Both the position numbers and the translations under genes were made by a program. The notes below the pieces were generated by a model. The model saw only the letters and a program-made list of their open reading frames with translations, had not been told where the DNA came from and did not search any database. This document shows positions 1 to 7,812 of a stretch of 64,000 nt of DNA, one piece after another. Each line of letters opens with the position of its first letter. The stretch's first letter is position 1. The DNA is from Paraburkholderia sp. BL23I1N1 (GTDB lineage: Bacteria > Pseudomonadota > Gammaproteobacteria > Burkholderiales > Burkholderiaceae), in NCBI RefSeq assembly GCF_003610295.1, contig NZ_RAPV01000001.1:1984001-2048000 (forward strand). Reading direction: 5' to 3'.

Positions 1-413
1 TCGGCATCATCTGGATGTTGCTGATCGCGACCGGCTATGCCTCGTCGATCGCGGACGCACCGCCGCTGTGGGTGATCGGTGGCTGCTATCTGTCGATGGG
101 TCTCGGCACGTTGTTCGGCGGCTGGCGGATTGTCCGCACGATGGGCCAGAAAATCACCAAGCTGAAGCCAGTGGGTGGCTTCTGCGCGGAGACTGGTGGT
201 GCGATCACACTATTTACGGCGTCGTGGATGGGTATTCCAGTGTCCACTACGCATACGATCACCGGCGCGATCGTCGGCGTTGGCGCGACGCAGAAGTTGA
301 GCGCGGTGCGCTGGGGCGTGGCCGGCAACATCGTGTGGGCGTGGATTCTGACCATTCCGGCCTCGGCGGCGCTCTCCGCGGCCGCCTGGTGGCTTGGCCA
401 CCGGTTCCTGTAA
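1..413 (+). CDS. inorganic phosphate transporter (PiT family), C-terminal part
   Basis: The gene enters from outside the window; its reading frame is open from base 3 to the stop at 411-413. The visible part is the C-terminal repeat of a PiT-type phosphate permease. It has hydrophobic helices and the family signature, a GGFCAETGGAITLF segment followed by GIPVSTTHTITGAIVGVG (the STTH loop). PiT proteins are inner-membrane symporters that take up phosphate, often as a metal-phosphate complex, driven by the proton or sodium gradient. The N-terminal half cannot be judged. The identification rests on the duplicated PiT signature and is fairly safe at family level; the exact subtype is not. Confidence 0.85.
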   Translation, partial: GIIWMLLIATGYASSIADAPPLWVIGGCYLSMGLGTLFGGWRIVRTMGQKITKLKPVGGFCAETGGAITLFTASWMGIPVSTTHTITGAIVGVGATQKLSAVRWGVAGNIVWAWILTIPASAALSAAAWWLGHRFL

Positions 414-520
414 ACGCGCGCGGACGGCGGGCGGCTGTCAAGCCGCCAAGCCGTTCGCGCTGTAAAGCGGTGACGGTGCCAAAGCGGTAATGCGGTAATG
501 CGGTAAAGCCGCTAAAGCTG

Positions 521-550
521 AAAAAGCTCGCCGCTCAGATCAGCGGCGAG
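521..550 (-). terminator. Rho-independent terminator overlapping the SDR stop codon
   Basis: Read on the minus strand, CTCGCCGCT pairs with AGCGGCGAG across a 6-base loop and is followed by CTTTTT. The left arm holds the last sense codons and the stop of the minus-strand SDR gene, so the terminator is embedded in the coding end. Confidence 0.7.
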
Positions 551-1341
551 TTGCCTCCATCCATCGGGACAATTGCGCCCGTCACATAGCTCGCGCGGCG
601 GCTCGCCAGAAACAGCGCGACGTCTGCGATTTCCTCCGGTTTGGCATAGCGTCCGAGCGGCACTTTAGCCTGCCCGCGTGCTAACGCGTCCGTGCTTTCG
701 ATGCCTTGTTGCGATGCTTCCAGTTTGACCGCTTCCTCGACGCGCTCGGTCAGCGTCGAACCCGGGTTGATCGCGTTGATACGGATGCCGTAGCGCGCGT
801 AGTAGTGGGCGAGGCCGACGGTGGCAAGCATCAGCGCGGCATTAGCGGCGCCACCCGCGATATGGATATCGCTCGCGATCTTGCCGCCCATGCCGATGAT
901 GTTGACGATCGTGCCGGGCGCGCTGTCGTCGCCGGCCTTCACGCGCTCGGCCATGCGCCGCAGCACTTCCTGTTGCGGGTAAATGTAGGGGAAATACTTT
1001 GCTTCCATGGTCGCGCGGAACGCATCGGCGTCCAGCGTTTCCGGGTCATAGCGACGGGCGGCACCCGCGCTGTTGATCAGCACGTCGATGGGGCCGACCG
1101 CAGTGGTGACTTCCTCGACAACGTCTGCTGCGCTGTGGGGTTCATGCAAGTCGGCGCGGGTCCGATGCACGTGCAGGCCTTCCTGCTTCAACTGCTCGTA
1201 AGCGCGCGCAAGATTGGCAGGGTCGCGCGAAACGATCGCGACCTTCGCACCCTCGAGGGCGAACGCCCGGGCGCAGGCGAGCCCGATCCCTTTGCTGCCG
1301 CCTGTGATCAGCACCACCTTGTCTTTCAGACCGAGATCCAT
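535..1341 (-). CDS. SDR-fold protein lacking the usual catalytic tetrad
   Basis: A 268-residue Rossmann-fold protein of the short-chain dehydrogenase/reductase family. The nucleotide-binding motif TGGSKGIG is near residues 13-20, and an NSAG motif (usually NNAG) is near 90. The C-terminal part NPGSTLTERVEEA and the ending YVTGAIVPMDGG are typical SDR features. The active-site positions are unusual. The Ser of NISS is Gly (about 150), the YxxxK motif reads GGAAN so Tyr is Gly (about 163) and Lys is Asn (about 167), and the Asn of the tetrad is Lys. A classical SDR reaction is therefore doubtful, although cofactor binding looks intact. The start is uncertain: GTG at 1350, ATG at 1347 or ATG at 1341; the last fits the family N-terminus best. 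It is a single gene with its own terminator. Confidence 0.8.
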   Translation of the reverse strand: MDLGLKDKVVLITGGSKGIGLACARAFALEGAKVAIVSRDPANLARAYEQLKQEGLHVHRTRADLHEPHSAADVVEEVTTAVGPIDVLINSAGAARRYDPETLDADAFRATMEAKYFPYIYPQQEVLRRMAERVKAGDDSAPGTIVNIIGMGGKIASDIHIAGGAANAALMLATVGLAHYYARYGIRINAINPGSTLTERVEEAVKLEASQQGIESTDALARGQAKVPLGRYAKPEEIADVALFLASRRASYVTGAIVPMDGGNSPLI

Positions 1342-1509
1342 CGTCATCACCCGCTGTCGGAAGAATATCGGTGACGATAGCAGATCGGCAGCTTGGCGGG
1401 GATGGGCTGGATTGAGGTGCGGAGCGCGGGCGGCGGCGCGCGATTAATGCGAGGCGGCACGGCAGCGGGTCATGAGCGACGAGCCACCGGCCCGCGCCGC
1501 ACCTCACGA

Positions 1510-2808
1510 TCAGAAATTGCCGTTGGCGAAGCGCGCGATCGGGTCGTCGGTGGTTTGGGTAGGAGCAGGGATGCCACGCGATGCCGTCGAGGCGCGCATG
1601 ATCTGCACGCCTGTGTTCCCATCGGCTTGCTGAGCTTGCTGGGCTTGGCGTGCGGCAACCGAAGCGGGGGGAGGCGGCTCAAATGCATCCGCAGCGGCGT
1701 CGATTGGATCCGGTGTGCGCACGGCAGCCGTCGGCGATTCGGCGCGCGCAGCCACCGGCTGCTGATTCGTCGCCTCTCCGGCGGCCTCATACGTACTCGC
1801 TTGCGCGACCGGAACAGGCGCTGGGGACACCGCACCTACCGCGCGCGCCTGCATCTGCGCGGCGCTCATGCCGGGTGGGGGCGGTTCGAACTGATCAGCT
1901 TGTCGCGTCGGCGCTGCCGCCGTAGCAGCCGCGGGCTGAGCGCTAGCAGTCAGCGGCGCACGAGTGGTCGCCGCGACCCGCGCCGTTTGCTGCGGAGCCG
2001 CCGGATTCGCGGCATAGCCCGAAGCTTGCGACGCAACAGGCGTTGCCACATAGTCCGGAGCTTGCGCCGCAGCAGGCGCTGCCACATAGCCCGAAGACCG
2101 CATCGCCGCAGAGTTCGCCGCGTAACCCGAAGAAGATTGCGTCGCCACCGCTGTGCCGGAATAAGCCGACACTGTCTGAGCCACCGGCGCTACACGTTCC
2201 GGTTGCGGCGCCGCAGCCTGATAGCTCGGTGTATCGAACGGCGCCGGTTTCGCAGCCGGCGCGGCCACGCGACGAATGCCGTCGAAACGCTTGGCCCAAT
2301 AGGGATTGGTCAGATAGTCGAGCCGTACGGTGCCGCCCGTGGACGGCGCGTTGACGAAGCGCAGCTTGCCCACATAAATGCCGACGTGCGAATGCGCCCG
2401 CCCGGTGGTGTTGAAGAAAATCAGATCGCCCGGCGCGATTTCATCCGGTTCGATCGATTCGCCACGGCCGCTCATGTCCGCGGTAGTACGAGGCAGATTC
2501 ACGGAAGCGGCACGGGATACCACGTAGCGAACTAATCCGCTGCAATCGAAGCCACTATCCGGCGTATTGCCACCCCAACGGTATGGAATACCGACCAGAC
2601 TCATCGCCTGGATCGAGATTTCCTCGCGGCCGACGCTGTGGTCGACGAAATTCGGAAAGCCCGGCGGCGGCGCGCGATAAGCGCCGTTCGTGACCACGAC
2701 CGACGAACCCGATTCGCGCGACGTCTTTTGCGGCGCGCCAGCGCAAGCGGCGAGCAGCAAGACGGTCAGCAGCAAGACGGTCAGCAGCGAGAAGGCGAGT
2801 CGGCGCAT
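1510..2808 (-). CDS. NlpC/P60 family lipoprotein (putative peptidoglycan endopeptidase)
   Basis: A 432-residue lipoprotein. The signal peptide ends in lipobox LLAAC, with the lipidated Cys at 22. The NlpC/P60 domain spans about residues 60-175, with catalytic Cys 89 in DSGFDCSGL and His 141 in HSHVGIYVG. Such enzymes cut the gamma-D-glutamyl-diamino acid bond in peptidoglycan stems, here presumably from the periplasmic side of a membrane. The C-terminal 250 residues are Ala/Pro/Gln-rich and low in complexity. They include short repeats of the type GYxAxPAAxQ between about 220 and 285, and two PPPP-containing patches. This tail may be a wall-spanning linker (inference). The signal peptide contains an exact 15-base tandem duplication. 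It is a single minus-strand gene. Confidence 0.87.
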   Translation of the reverse strand: MRRLAFSLLTVLLLTVLLLAACAGAPQKTSRESGSSVVVTNGAYRAPPPGFPNFVDHSVGREEISIQAMSLVGIPYRWGGNTPDSGFDCSGLVRYVVSRAASVNLPRTTADMSGRGESIEPDEIAPGDLIFFNTTGRAHSHVGIYVGKLRFVNAPSTGGTVRLDYLTNPYWAKRFDGIRRVAAPAAKPAPFDTPSYQAAAPQPERVAPVAQTVSAYSGTAVATQSSSGYAANSAAMRSSGYVAAPAAAQAPDYVATPVASQASGYAANPAAPQQTARVAATTRAPLTASAQPAAATAAAPTRQADQFEPPPPGMSAAQMQARAVGAVSPAPVPVAQASTYEAAGEATNQQPVAARAESPTAAVRTPDPIDAAADAFEPPPPASVAARQAQQAQQADGNTGVQIMRASTASRGIPAPTQTTDDPIARFANGNF

Positions 2809-2952
2809 GAAGACGAGGAGAGCGGTAAACGCTCGTTTAATGTCGAACGATCTCGGGATGGTAGCCCGTCGAACATGGCTCAGGCAAGAATTCTTGATAA
2901 ATTACTTGAAGTTTGCGCGCTAAGTGTTGCCCGTCGGGAACTCGTGCGGATT

Positions 2953-2990
2953 AAAAAAGCCGCGTCCGGGCTGACCCGGGCGCGGCTTCT
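2953..2990 (-). terminator. Rho-independent terminator of the PhoH gene
   Basis: On the minus strand a 14-bp stem (AAGCCGCG plus CCCGGG arms, one G-T pair, 4-base loop) is followed by a run of T. It lies 24 bases past the PhoH stop. Confidence 0.8.
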
Positions 2991-3013
2991 GGTTGAGGCT
3001 AAGGCGTTGAAAC

Positions 3014-4894
3014 TTAAAGAATTTCCGATGCGTAATCTGCGAGGCGCGAGCGCTCGCCGCGCGCCAGCGTCACGTGCCCGCTGTGCGCCCAGCCCTTGAA
3101 GCGGTCGACCACGTACGTGAGACCCGAGCTGCCTTCCGTCAGGTAAGGCGTATCGATCTGCGCGATATTGCCCAGACAGATGATCTTCGTGCCCGGACCC
3201 GCGCGCGTGACCAGCGTCTTCATCTGCTTCGGCGTCAGGTTTTGCGCCTCGTCGATGATCAGATACTTGTCGACGAACGTGCGGCCGCGCATGAAGTTCA
3301 TGCTCTTGACCTTCAGGCGCGAGCGGATCAACTCCTGCGTCGCGGCGCGGCCCCATTCGCCGGCGGCGTCGTCGGTTTTCTGCAGGACTTCGAGGTTGTC
3401 GTCGAATGCACCCATCCACGGCTGCATTTTTTCCTCTTCCGTACCCGGCAGGAAGCCGATGTCTTCACCGACCGGCACCGTTGCGCGCGTCACGATGATC
3501 TCGTTGTAGCGCTTGTCGTCGAGCACCTGCGCCAAGCCGGCCGCGAGCGCGACCAGCGTCTTGCCGGTCCCGGCCTGACCCAGCAGCGTGACGAAGTCGA
3601 TCTCCGGATTCATCAACAGGTTCAGCGCGAAGTTCTGCTCGCGATTGCGCGCCGTGATGCCCCACACGTTGTTCTTATGGTGGCCGTAGTCGCGCAAGGT
3701 TTGCAGCAACGCCGTCTTGCCGTTCAGCTCGCGCACCAGCGCATGAAACGCCGGTTCGCCGTTCTGCGGCTCCAGATAGACGAACTCGTTCACCAGCATC
3801 GAGGCGCACAGCGGACCCGTCACACGGTAATACGTGGTGCCGGTTTTGGTGTCCTGCCAGCTCTCCATGCCCTTCGCGTGCTTGGTCCAGAAATCCTGCG
3901 GCAGCGCGCGGATGCCCGAGTACAGCAGATCGCTGTCTTCGAGCACCTGGTCGTTGAAGTAATCTTCCGCGGGCAGACCGAGCGCATGCGCCTTGATCCG
4001 CATGTTGATGTCTTTCGACACCAGCACGACCTGGCGATCCATCCGGTCGCGCTGCAGCGCGCGCACCACGCCGAGAATCTGGTTGTCGGCCTTGCCTTCC
4101 GGCAGACCTTCGACCGGCTCGATAGCGTTGAGCTTGGTCTGGAAATACAGGCGCCCGGACGCCTCACGACTGCCCAGACGCGCCAGCGAAATGCCGTCCG
4201 AGATGTTGCCGGCGTTTGCCACCAACGCGTCCAGCGTGCGGCTCACCTGGCGAGCGTTACGCGCGACTTCGGACATGCCCTTCTTGTGGTTGTCCAGTTC
4301 TTCCAACGTCATCATTGGCAGATAGACGTCGTGTTCCTCGAAACGGAACAGGCAGCTTGGATCGTGCATCAGCACGTTCGTGTCCAGCACGAAAAGCTTC
4401 TGCATTTCGAGCGGGTCGGTGGACGCACCGCGCTTCTTGCTGGTGCCGCGCGTGCTGGGTGCTACGGCTGCGGGCGTGCTTGCGGCCGGCTCTTTCGCGC
4501 TTGGCGCGCGCGCAACGACCGGCTGCGATTTGCCAGCGGGCGTGGGAACAGCGGCCGTCTCGACTTGCGGACGGGCAGCGGGAACCGGTTGCAGCAAGGC
4601 GGCGGTCTGTTTGGTCTTGCGGCCGGGCGTCGCTGTGCGACGCGCCGGTTCAGCTTGCTCGGCGGATGCAGAAGCAGCAGTGGAAGCCGGCACGGGCCGC
4701 AAAGTGGTTGCGGCATTGGCGGCATGCGCCATCGGTGTGGCGACGTTCGTGCGACCGTAATCGGCCGACTCTGCTGATTCCCCTCCGACTGCCTGTTTCT
4801 TCGCGGCGGAGCGCGCCGGCGTGGCGGCTTTGGCCTTGTATTCGTCAGGCGGCAGGAGATTGCCGAGCTTGCTGGGGGGGGTAGGCAAAGGCAT
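3014..4894 (-). CDS. PIN domain-PhoH family ATPase
   Basis: A 626-residue two-domain protein. The first ~165 residues are Ala/Pro/Lys-rich and probably disordered. A PIN nuclease domain follows (LFVLDTNVLMHD, first catalytic Asp about 171; LEELD acidic site). The C-terminal part is a PhoH-type P-loop ATPase with Walker A GQAGTGKT (Lys about 445) and Walker B LIIDEAQNLTP. PIN-PhoH proteins are thought to act as nucleic-acid helicase/ribonuclease modules; the in vivo role is poorly defined. The start is ATG at 4894, because GAGGG sits just upstream and the family sequence begins there. An open frame extends further to 5077 but lacks a comparable ribosome site. Confidence 0.88.
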   Translation of the reverse strand: MPLPTPPSKLGNLLPPDEYKAKAATPARSAAKKQAVGGESAESADYGRTNVATPMAHAANAATTLRPVPASTAASASAEQAEPARRTATPGRKTKQTAALLQPVPAARPQVETAAVPTPAGKSQPVVARAPSAKEPAASTPAAVAPSTRGTSKKRGASTDPLEMQKLFVLDTNVLMHDPSCLFRFEEHDVYLPMMTLEELDNHKKGMSEVARNARQVSRTLDALVANAGNISDGISLARLGSREASGRLYFQTKLNAIEPVEGLPEGKADNQILGVVRALQRDRMDRQVVLVSKDINMRIKAHALGLPAEDYFNDQVLEDSDLLYSGIRALPQDFWTKHAKGMESWQDTKTGTTYYRVTGPLCASMLVNEFVYLEPQNGEPAFHALVRELNGKTALLQTLRDYGHHKNNVWGITARNREQNFALNLLMNPEIDFVTLLGQAGTGKTLVALAAGLAQVLDDKRYNEIIVTRATVPVGEDIGFLPGTEEEKMQPWMGAFDDNLEVLQKTDDAAGEWGRAATQELIRSRLKVKSMNFMRGRTFVDKYLIIDEAQNLTPKQMKTLVTRAGPGTKIICLGNIAQIDTPYLTEGSSGLTYVVDRFKGWAHSGHVTLARGERSRLADYASEIL

Positions 4895-5078
4895 GGTTTC
4901 CCTCGAAATAATCGGGTCACATTTCGTGCGCCGCCTGTCGCATTCTGCCGGTGCCGGTGAGGCGCACGCAGTTTGCGTCCGGAGGCGCGCATTCGGTCTA
5001 GAGATGCCGGTTCGCCTGGTCTTCGATCGGCTCCTTAACGGAAGCACGTAGCCGAGTGAACGAACGGCTGCGCGCAAT

Positions 5079-5117
5079 TAAAAAAGCCGCCGCCCCGGCG
5101 TACGGGGCAAGCGGCTC
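5079..5117 (-). terminator. Rho-independent terminator of the peroxiredoxin gene
   Basis: On the minus strand AGCCGC and GCCCCG arms form a GC-rich stem with a short AA bulge, followed by TTTTTT. It lies about 125 bases past the peroxiredoxin stop. Confidence 0.7.
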
Positions 5118-5240
5118 GCCTTCGGTTATCGCGTTGCGCCTCACGACTCCAACGGAACCGACAAAACGGCCGTCAAGTCTGGCGCAGTTGCGAAAAGTGT
5201 GGGGTGGACAGGCACTCATTGGAACCCAATATAACGCGCC

Positions 5241-5702
5241 TCAAAGCGCTTGTACAGCCTCCAGAATGTCGTCGACGTGCCCTGGCACTTTCACGCCACG
5301 CCACTCCTGGCGCAGCACGCCATCGGCGTCGATCAGGAACGTGGAGCGTTCGATCCCACGTACTTCTTTGCCATACATTTTCTTCAATTTCATGACGCCG
5401 AAGAGCGCACACAAGGTTTCTTCAGGGTCCGAGATCAACGGGAACGGCAATTCGAGCTTTGCCTTGAAATTGTCATGGGAGCGCAGGCTGTCGCGCGACA
5501 CGCCAAGAATTTCCGCACCGGCTTTTTTGAACTTCGGATACAGATCGCGGAACTGCAGACCTTCGGTCGTGCAGCCCGGCGTGTTGTCCTTCGGATAGAA
5601 ATACAGCACCACCTTCTTGCCCGCCAGCTTGGACAGCGTGATATCGCCACCGGTAGCGGGAGCGGTAAAGTCGGGGACGGGTTGGTCGACTGCGATGGGC
5701 AC
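5241..5702 (-). CDS. bcp: thioredoxin-dependent peroxiredoxin (BCP/PrxQ type)
   Basis: A 153-residue thiol peroxidase that reduces hydrogen peroxide and organic hydroperoxides with electrons from thioredoxin. Peroxidatic Cys 44 lies in YFYPKDNTPGCTTEG. The +5 Cys seen in E. coli BCP is absent; Cys 98 (EETLCALFG) is the likely resolving Cys, as in the variant BCP subclass. The start is assigned to GTG at 5702, preceded by GGAG at a good distance, which gives the usual family length. An in-frame ATG at 5756 would add 18 residues that match nothing in the family. It lies 159 bases downstream of arnD on the same strand and may have its own promoter. Confidence 0.87.
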   Translation of the reverse strand: MPIAVDQPVPDFTAPATGGDITLSKLAGKKVVLYFYPKDNTPGCTTEGLQFRDLYPKFKKAGAEILGVSRDSLRSHDNFKAKLELPFPLISDPEETLCALFGVMKLKKMYGKEVRGIERSTFLIDADGVLRQEWRGVKVPGHVDDILEAVQAL

Positions 5703-5721
5703 GAGGTTCTCCGGTTGTTGT

Positions 5722-5773
5722 GGCCGCCGCCGCAGTATTTGCATTTGCTTTTGCAACTGCTGTGGCGGCGGCC
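5722..5773. repeat. long inverted repeat in the peroxiredoxin leader
   Basis: GGCCGCCGCC(G)CAG on the left is matched by CTG(CTGT)GGCGGCGGCC on the right, around an AT-richer core that itself contains TTGCA/TGCAA half-sites. It spans the region just 5' of the GTG start. Function unknown. Confidence 0.55.
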
Positions 5774-5861
5774 TGGCATCGAGGCTTTGGGGAGGGCGAA
5801 TGGCGCGTGGTGATCGCTCGCGCGGTGCTCGGGTCGCCGGGGCCGGCTGCAGCTTGGCCAG

Positions 5862-6755
5862 TCAGGGCTGGACAATCAACTCGCCGGAGCGGCCTGGAAT
5901 TTCGCCCCACGTAACAGGGTACGATGGCAGCGTGCTGCGGTCTAGCGTGGCGTAGTAATCACCCATGGTCGCGAAGGTATGGCCTTGCGCGCGCCAGCCT
6001 TCCAGCAGCTGTTCGAAAATCGGCGCGAGCTTTTGTCCTTCGAGTTCCGCGTGCAGCGTGAACACCTGATCGTGCGGATTGTTCTCGGTGTGCTTCAGCA
6101 TCCATGCCGCGACGTTGTGCTCGTCGACACCATCCACGCCGAGCACTTCGTCGAGCGTGGGCAGCGTGGTGGGCATCTGCACGTGCGACAGCTGCTTGCC
6201 GCCGACCACCGGCAGATACGGCGAGTGGCCGCGCCCGTCGGACGCGTAGTGCATACCCCACGCGTCGATCTGCTCGAACGCATGGCCGTTCATCTGCCAG
6301 CCTGCCGCGCCGTGCGTGACGGGCGGCGCGCCGAAGATCGCGACGAAGCGGTTGAAGCTCTTCTGCATCTGCTTCTCGGTCCACTCGCGGTCCTGCGAAC
6401 GCACGTTGTCCTGCCAGTAAACGTGATCCCACGTGTGGATGCCGCATTCGAAGCCGGCCTCATGAATCGCGCGCATTTCGGCGGCGGTTTTCACACCGAT
6501 GTCCGGTCCGGGCAGCAGCACGCCGTACATCAATTGCCTGATGCCGTAATGTTCGACCACCGACGTGCGCGACACCTTTTTCAGAAAGCCCGGCCGCAAC
6601 ACGCGACGCATCGCCCAACCGGTGTGGTCGGGCCCGAGGCTGAAGAGAAAAGTGGCGCGCGCCTTGAAGCGGTCGAAAATGCGAGCGAGATTCGGCACGC
6701 CTTCGCGAGTGCCGCGCAGCGTGTCGACGTCGATCTTCAGGACGATACGAGCCAA
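5862..6755 (-). CDS. arnD: 4-deoxy-4-formamido-L-arabinose-phosphoundecaprenol deformylase
   Basis: A 297-residue NodB-fold polysaccharide deacetylase, the length of E. coli ArnD. It carries the metal-site motif LKIDVDT at the N-terminus, GIHTWDHVYWQD near residues 105-117 (the His of the NodB H-x-x-x-H motif), and the ArnD-typical DGRGHSPYLP. It removes the formyl group from undecaprenyl-phosphate-Ara4FN at the inner membrane, which makes the pathway irreversible and yields the Ara4N donor for lipid A. It is the last gene of the arn run, 10 bases after the decarboxylase gene. Confidence 0.92.
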   Translation of the reverse strand: MARIVLKIDVDTLRGTREGVPNLARIFDRFKARATFLFSLGPDHTGWAMRRVLRPGFLKKVSRTSVVEHYGIRQLMYGVLLPGPDIGVKTAAEMRAIHEAGFECGIHTWDHVYWQDNVRSQDREWTEKQMQKSFNRFVAIFGAPPVTHGAAGWQMNGHAFEQIDAWGMHYASDGRGHSPYLPVVGGKQLSHVQMPTTLPTLDEVLGVDGVDEHNVAAWMLKHTENNPHDQVFTLHAELEGQKLAPIFEQLLEGWRAQGHTFATMGDYYATLDRSTLPSYPVTWGEIPGRSGELIVQP

Positions 6756-6765
6756 GGATCAGGCC

Positions 6766-7812
6766 TTATTGTTGTTCGACGAGGGCGCGAGCTTCGGCAA
6801 CGTGGCCGCGATACGCTTCGAAAATCTTGCGCAGCGCTTCGTCGAAGGTCGACTTCGGCGCCCAGCCGAGTTCCTGCATCGTGTTGTCGATCTTCGGCAC
6901 ACGGTTTTGCACGTCCTGATAGCCCGCGCCGTAGTACGCGCCCGAGGACGTTTCGACCAGTTGCACCTGCTTCGCGAGTTCGGCGTATTCCGGGAATTCG
7001 GCGGCCAGTGCCAGCATCTTGTGCGCGAGCTCGCGCACCGAGAAGTTGTTGGTCGGGTTGCCGATGTTGTAGATCTTGCCCGTGGCCACACCGTCCCTGT
7101 TCTCGATGATCTTCATCAGCGCGCCGATGCCGTCGTCGATATCCGTGAACGCGCGCTTTTGCGCACCGCCGTCCACCAGGCTGATGTTCTCGCCGCGCAC
7201 GATATGGCCGAGGAACTGCGTGACCACGCGCGAGCTGCCTTCCTTCGGTGTATAGATCGAATCGAGGCCCGGGCCGATCCAGTTGAACGGACGGAACAGC
7301 GTGAAGTTGAGGCCTTCCATGCCGTAACCCCAGATCACGCGGTCCATCAACTGCTTGGAGCACGCGTAGATCCAGCGCGGCTTGTTGATCGGGCCGTACG
7401 TCAGTTGCGACTCTTCCGGATCGAACTGCTCGTCCGTGCACATGCCGTAGACCTCGGAGGTCGACGGAAACACGAGGTGCTTGCCGTATTTGGCGGCCGA
7501 ACGCACGATCGGCAGGTTCGCTTCGAAATCCAGTTCGAACACGCGCAGCGGCTGCTTCACGTACGTGGCGGGCGTGGCGATCGCGACCAGCGGCAGGATC
7601 ACATCGCACTTCTTGATGTGATATTCGACCCACTCCTTGTTGATCGTGATGTCGCCTTCGAAGAAGTGCATCCGCTCATGGTTGATCAGGTCACCCAGAC
7701 GTTCGGTCTGCATGTCCATCCCGAAAACTTCCCAATCGGTCGTTTCGAGAATGCGTTTGGACAGGTGATGGCCGATGAAGCCGTTCACACCCAGAATCAG
7801 GACTTTTTTCAT
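6766..7812 (-). CDS. arnA: UDP-glucuronate C4-decarboxylase (ArnA C-terminal half as a separate protein)
   Basis: A 348-residue extended SDR matching the C-terminal domain of E. coli ArnA. It has the Rossmann motif GVNGFIGHH at residues 8-16, the STSEVYG segment and the YACSK catalytic motif. It oxidises and decarboxylates UDP-glucuronate to UDP-4-keto-pentose (UDP-Ara4O), the substrate of ArnB. In enterobacteria this activity is fused to the formyltransferase. Here the two halves are separate genes overlapping by 4 bases (ATGA, 7809-7812), so translation is probably coupled. The frame is intact. Confidence 0.9.
   Translation of the reverse strand: MKKVLILGVNGFIGHHLSKRILETTDWEVFGMDMQTERLGDLINHERMHFFEGDITINKEWVEYHIKKCDVILPLVAIATPATYVKQPLRVFELDFEANLPIVRSAAKYGKHLVFPSTSEVYGMCTDEQFDPEESQLTYGPINKPRWIYACSKQLMDRVIWGYGMEGLNFTLFRPFNWIGPGLDSIYTPKEGSSRVVTQFLGHIVRGENISLVDGGAQKRAFTDIDDGIGALMKIIENRDGVATGKIYNIGNPTNNFSVRELAHKMLALAAEFPEYAELAKQVQLVETSSGAYYGAGYQDVQNRVPKIDNTMQELGWAPKSTFDEALRKIFEAYRGHVAEARALVEQQ

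Noticed and set aside
4895..5077. Upstream in-frame extension of the PhoH gene
   Set aside because: The extension has no ribosome site of comparable quality and the family begins at ATG 4894.
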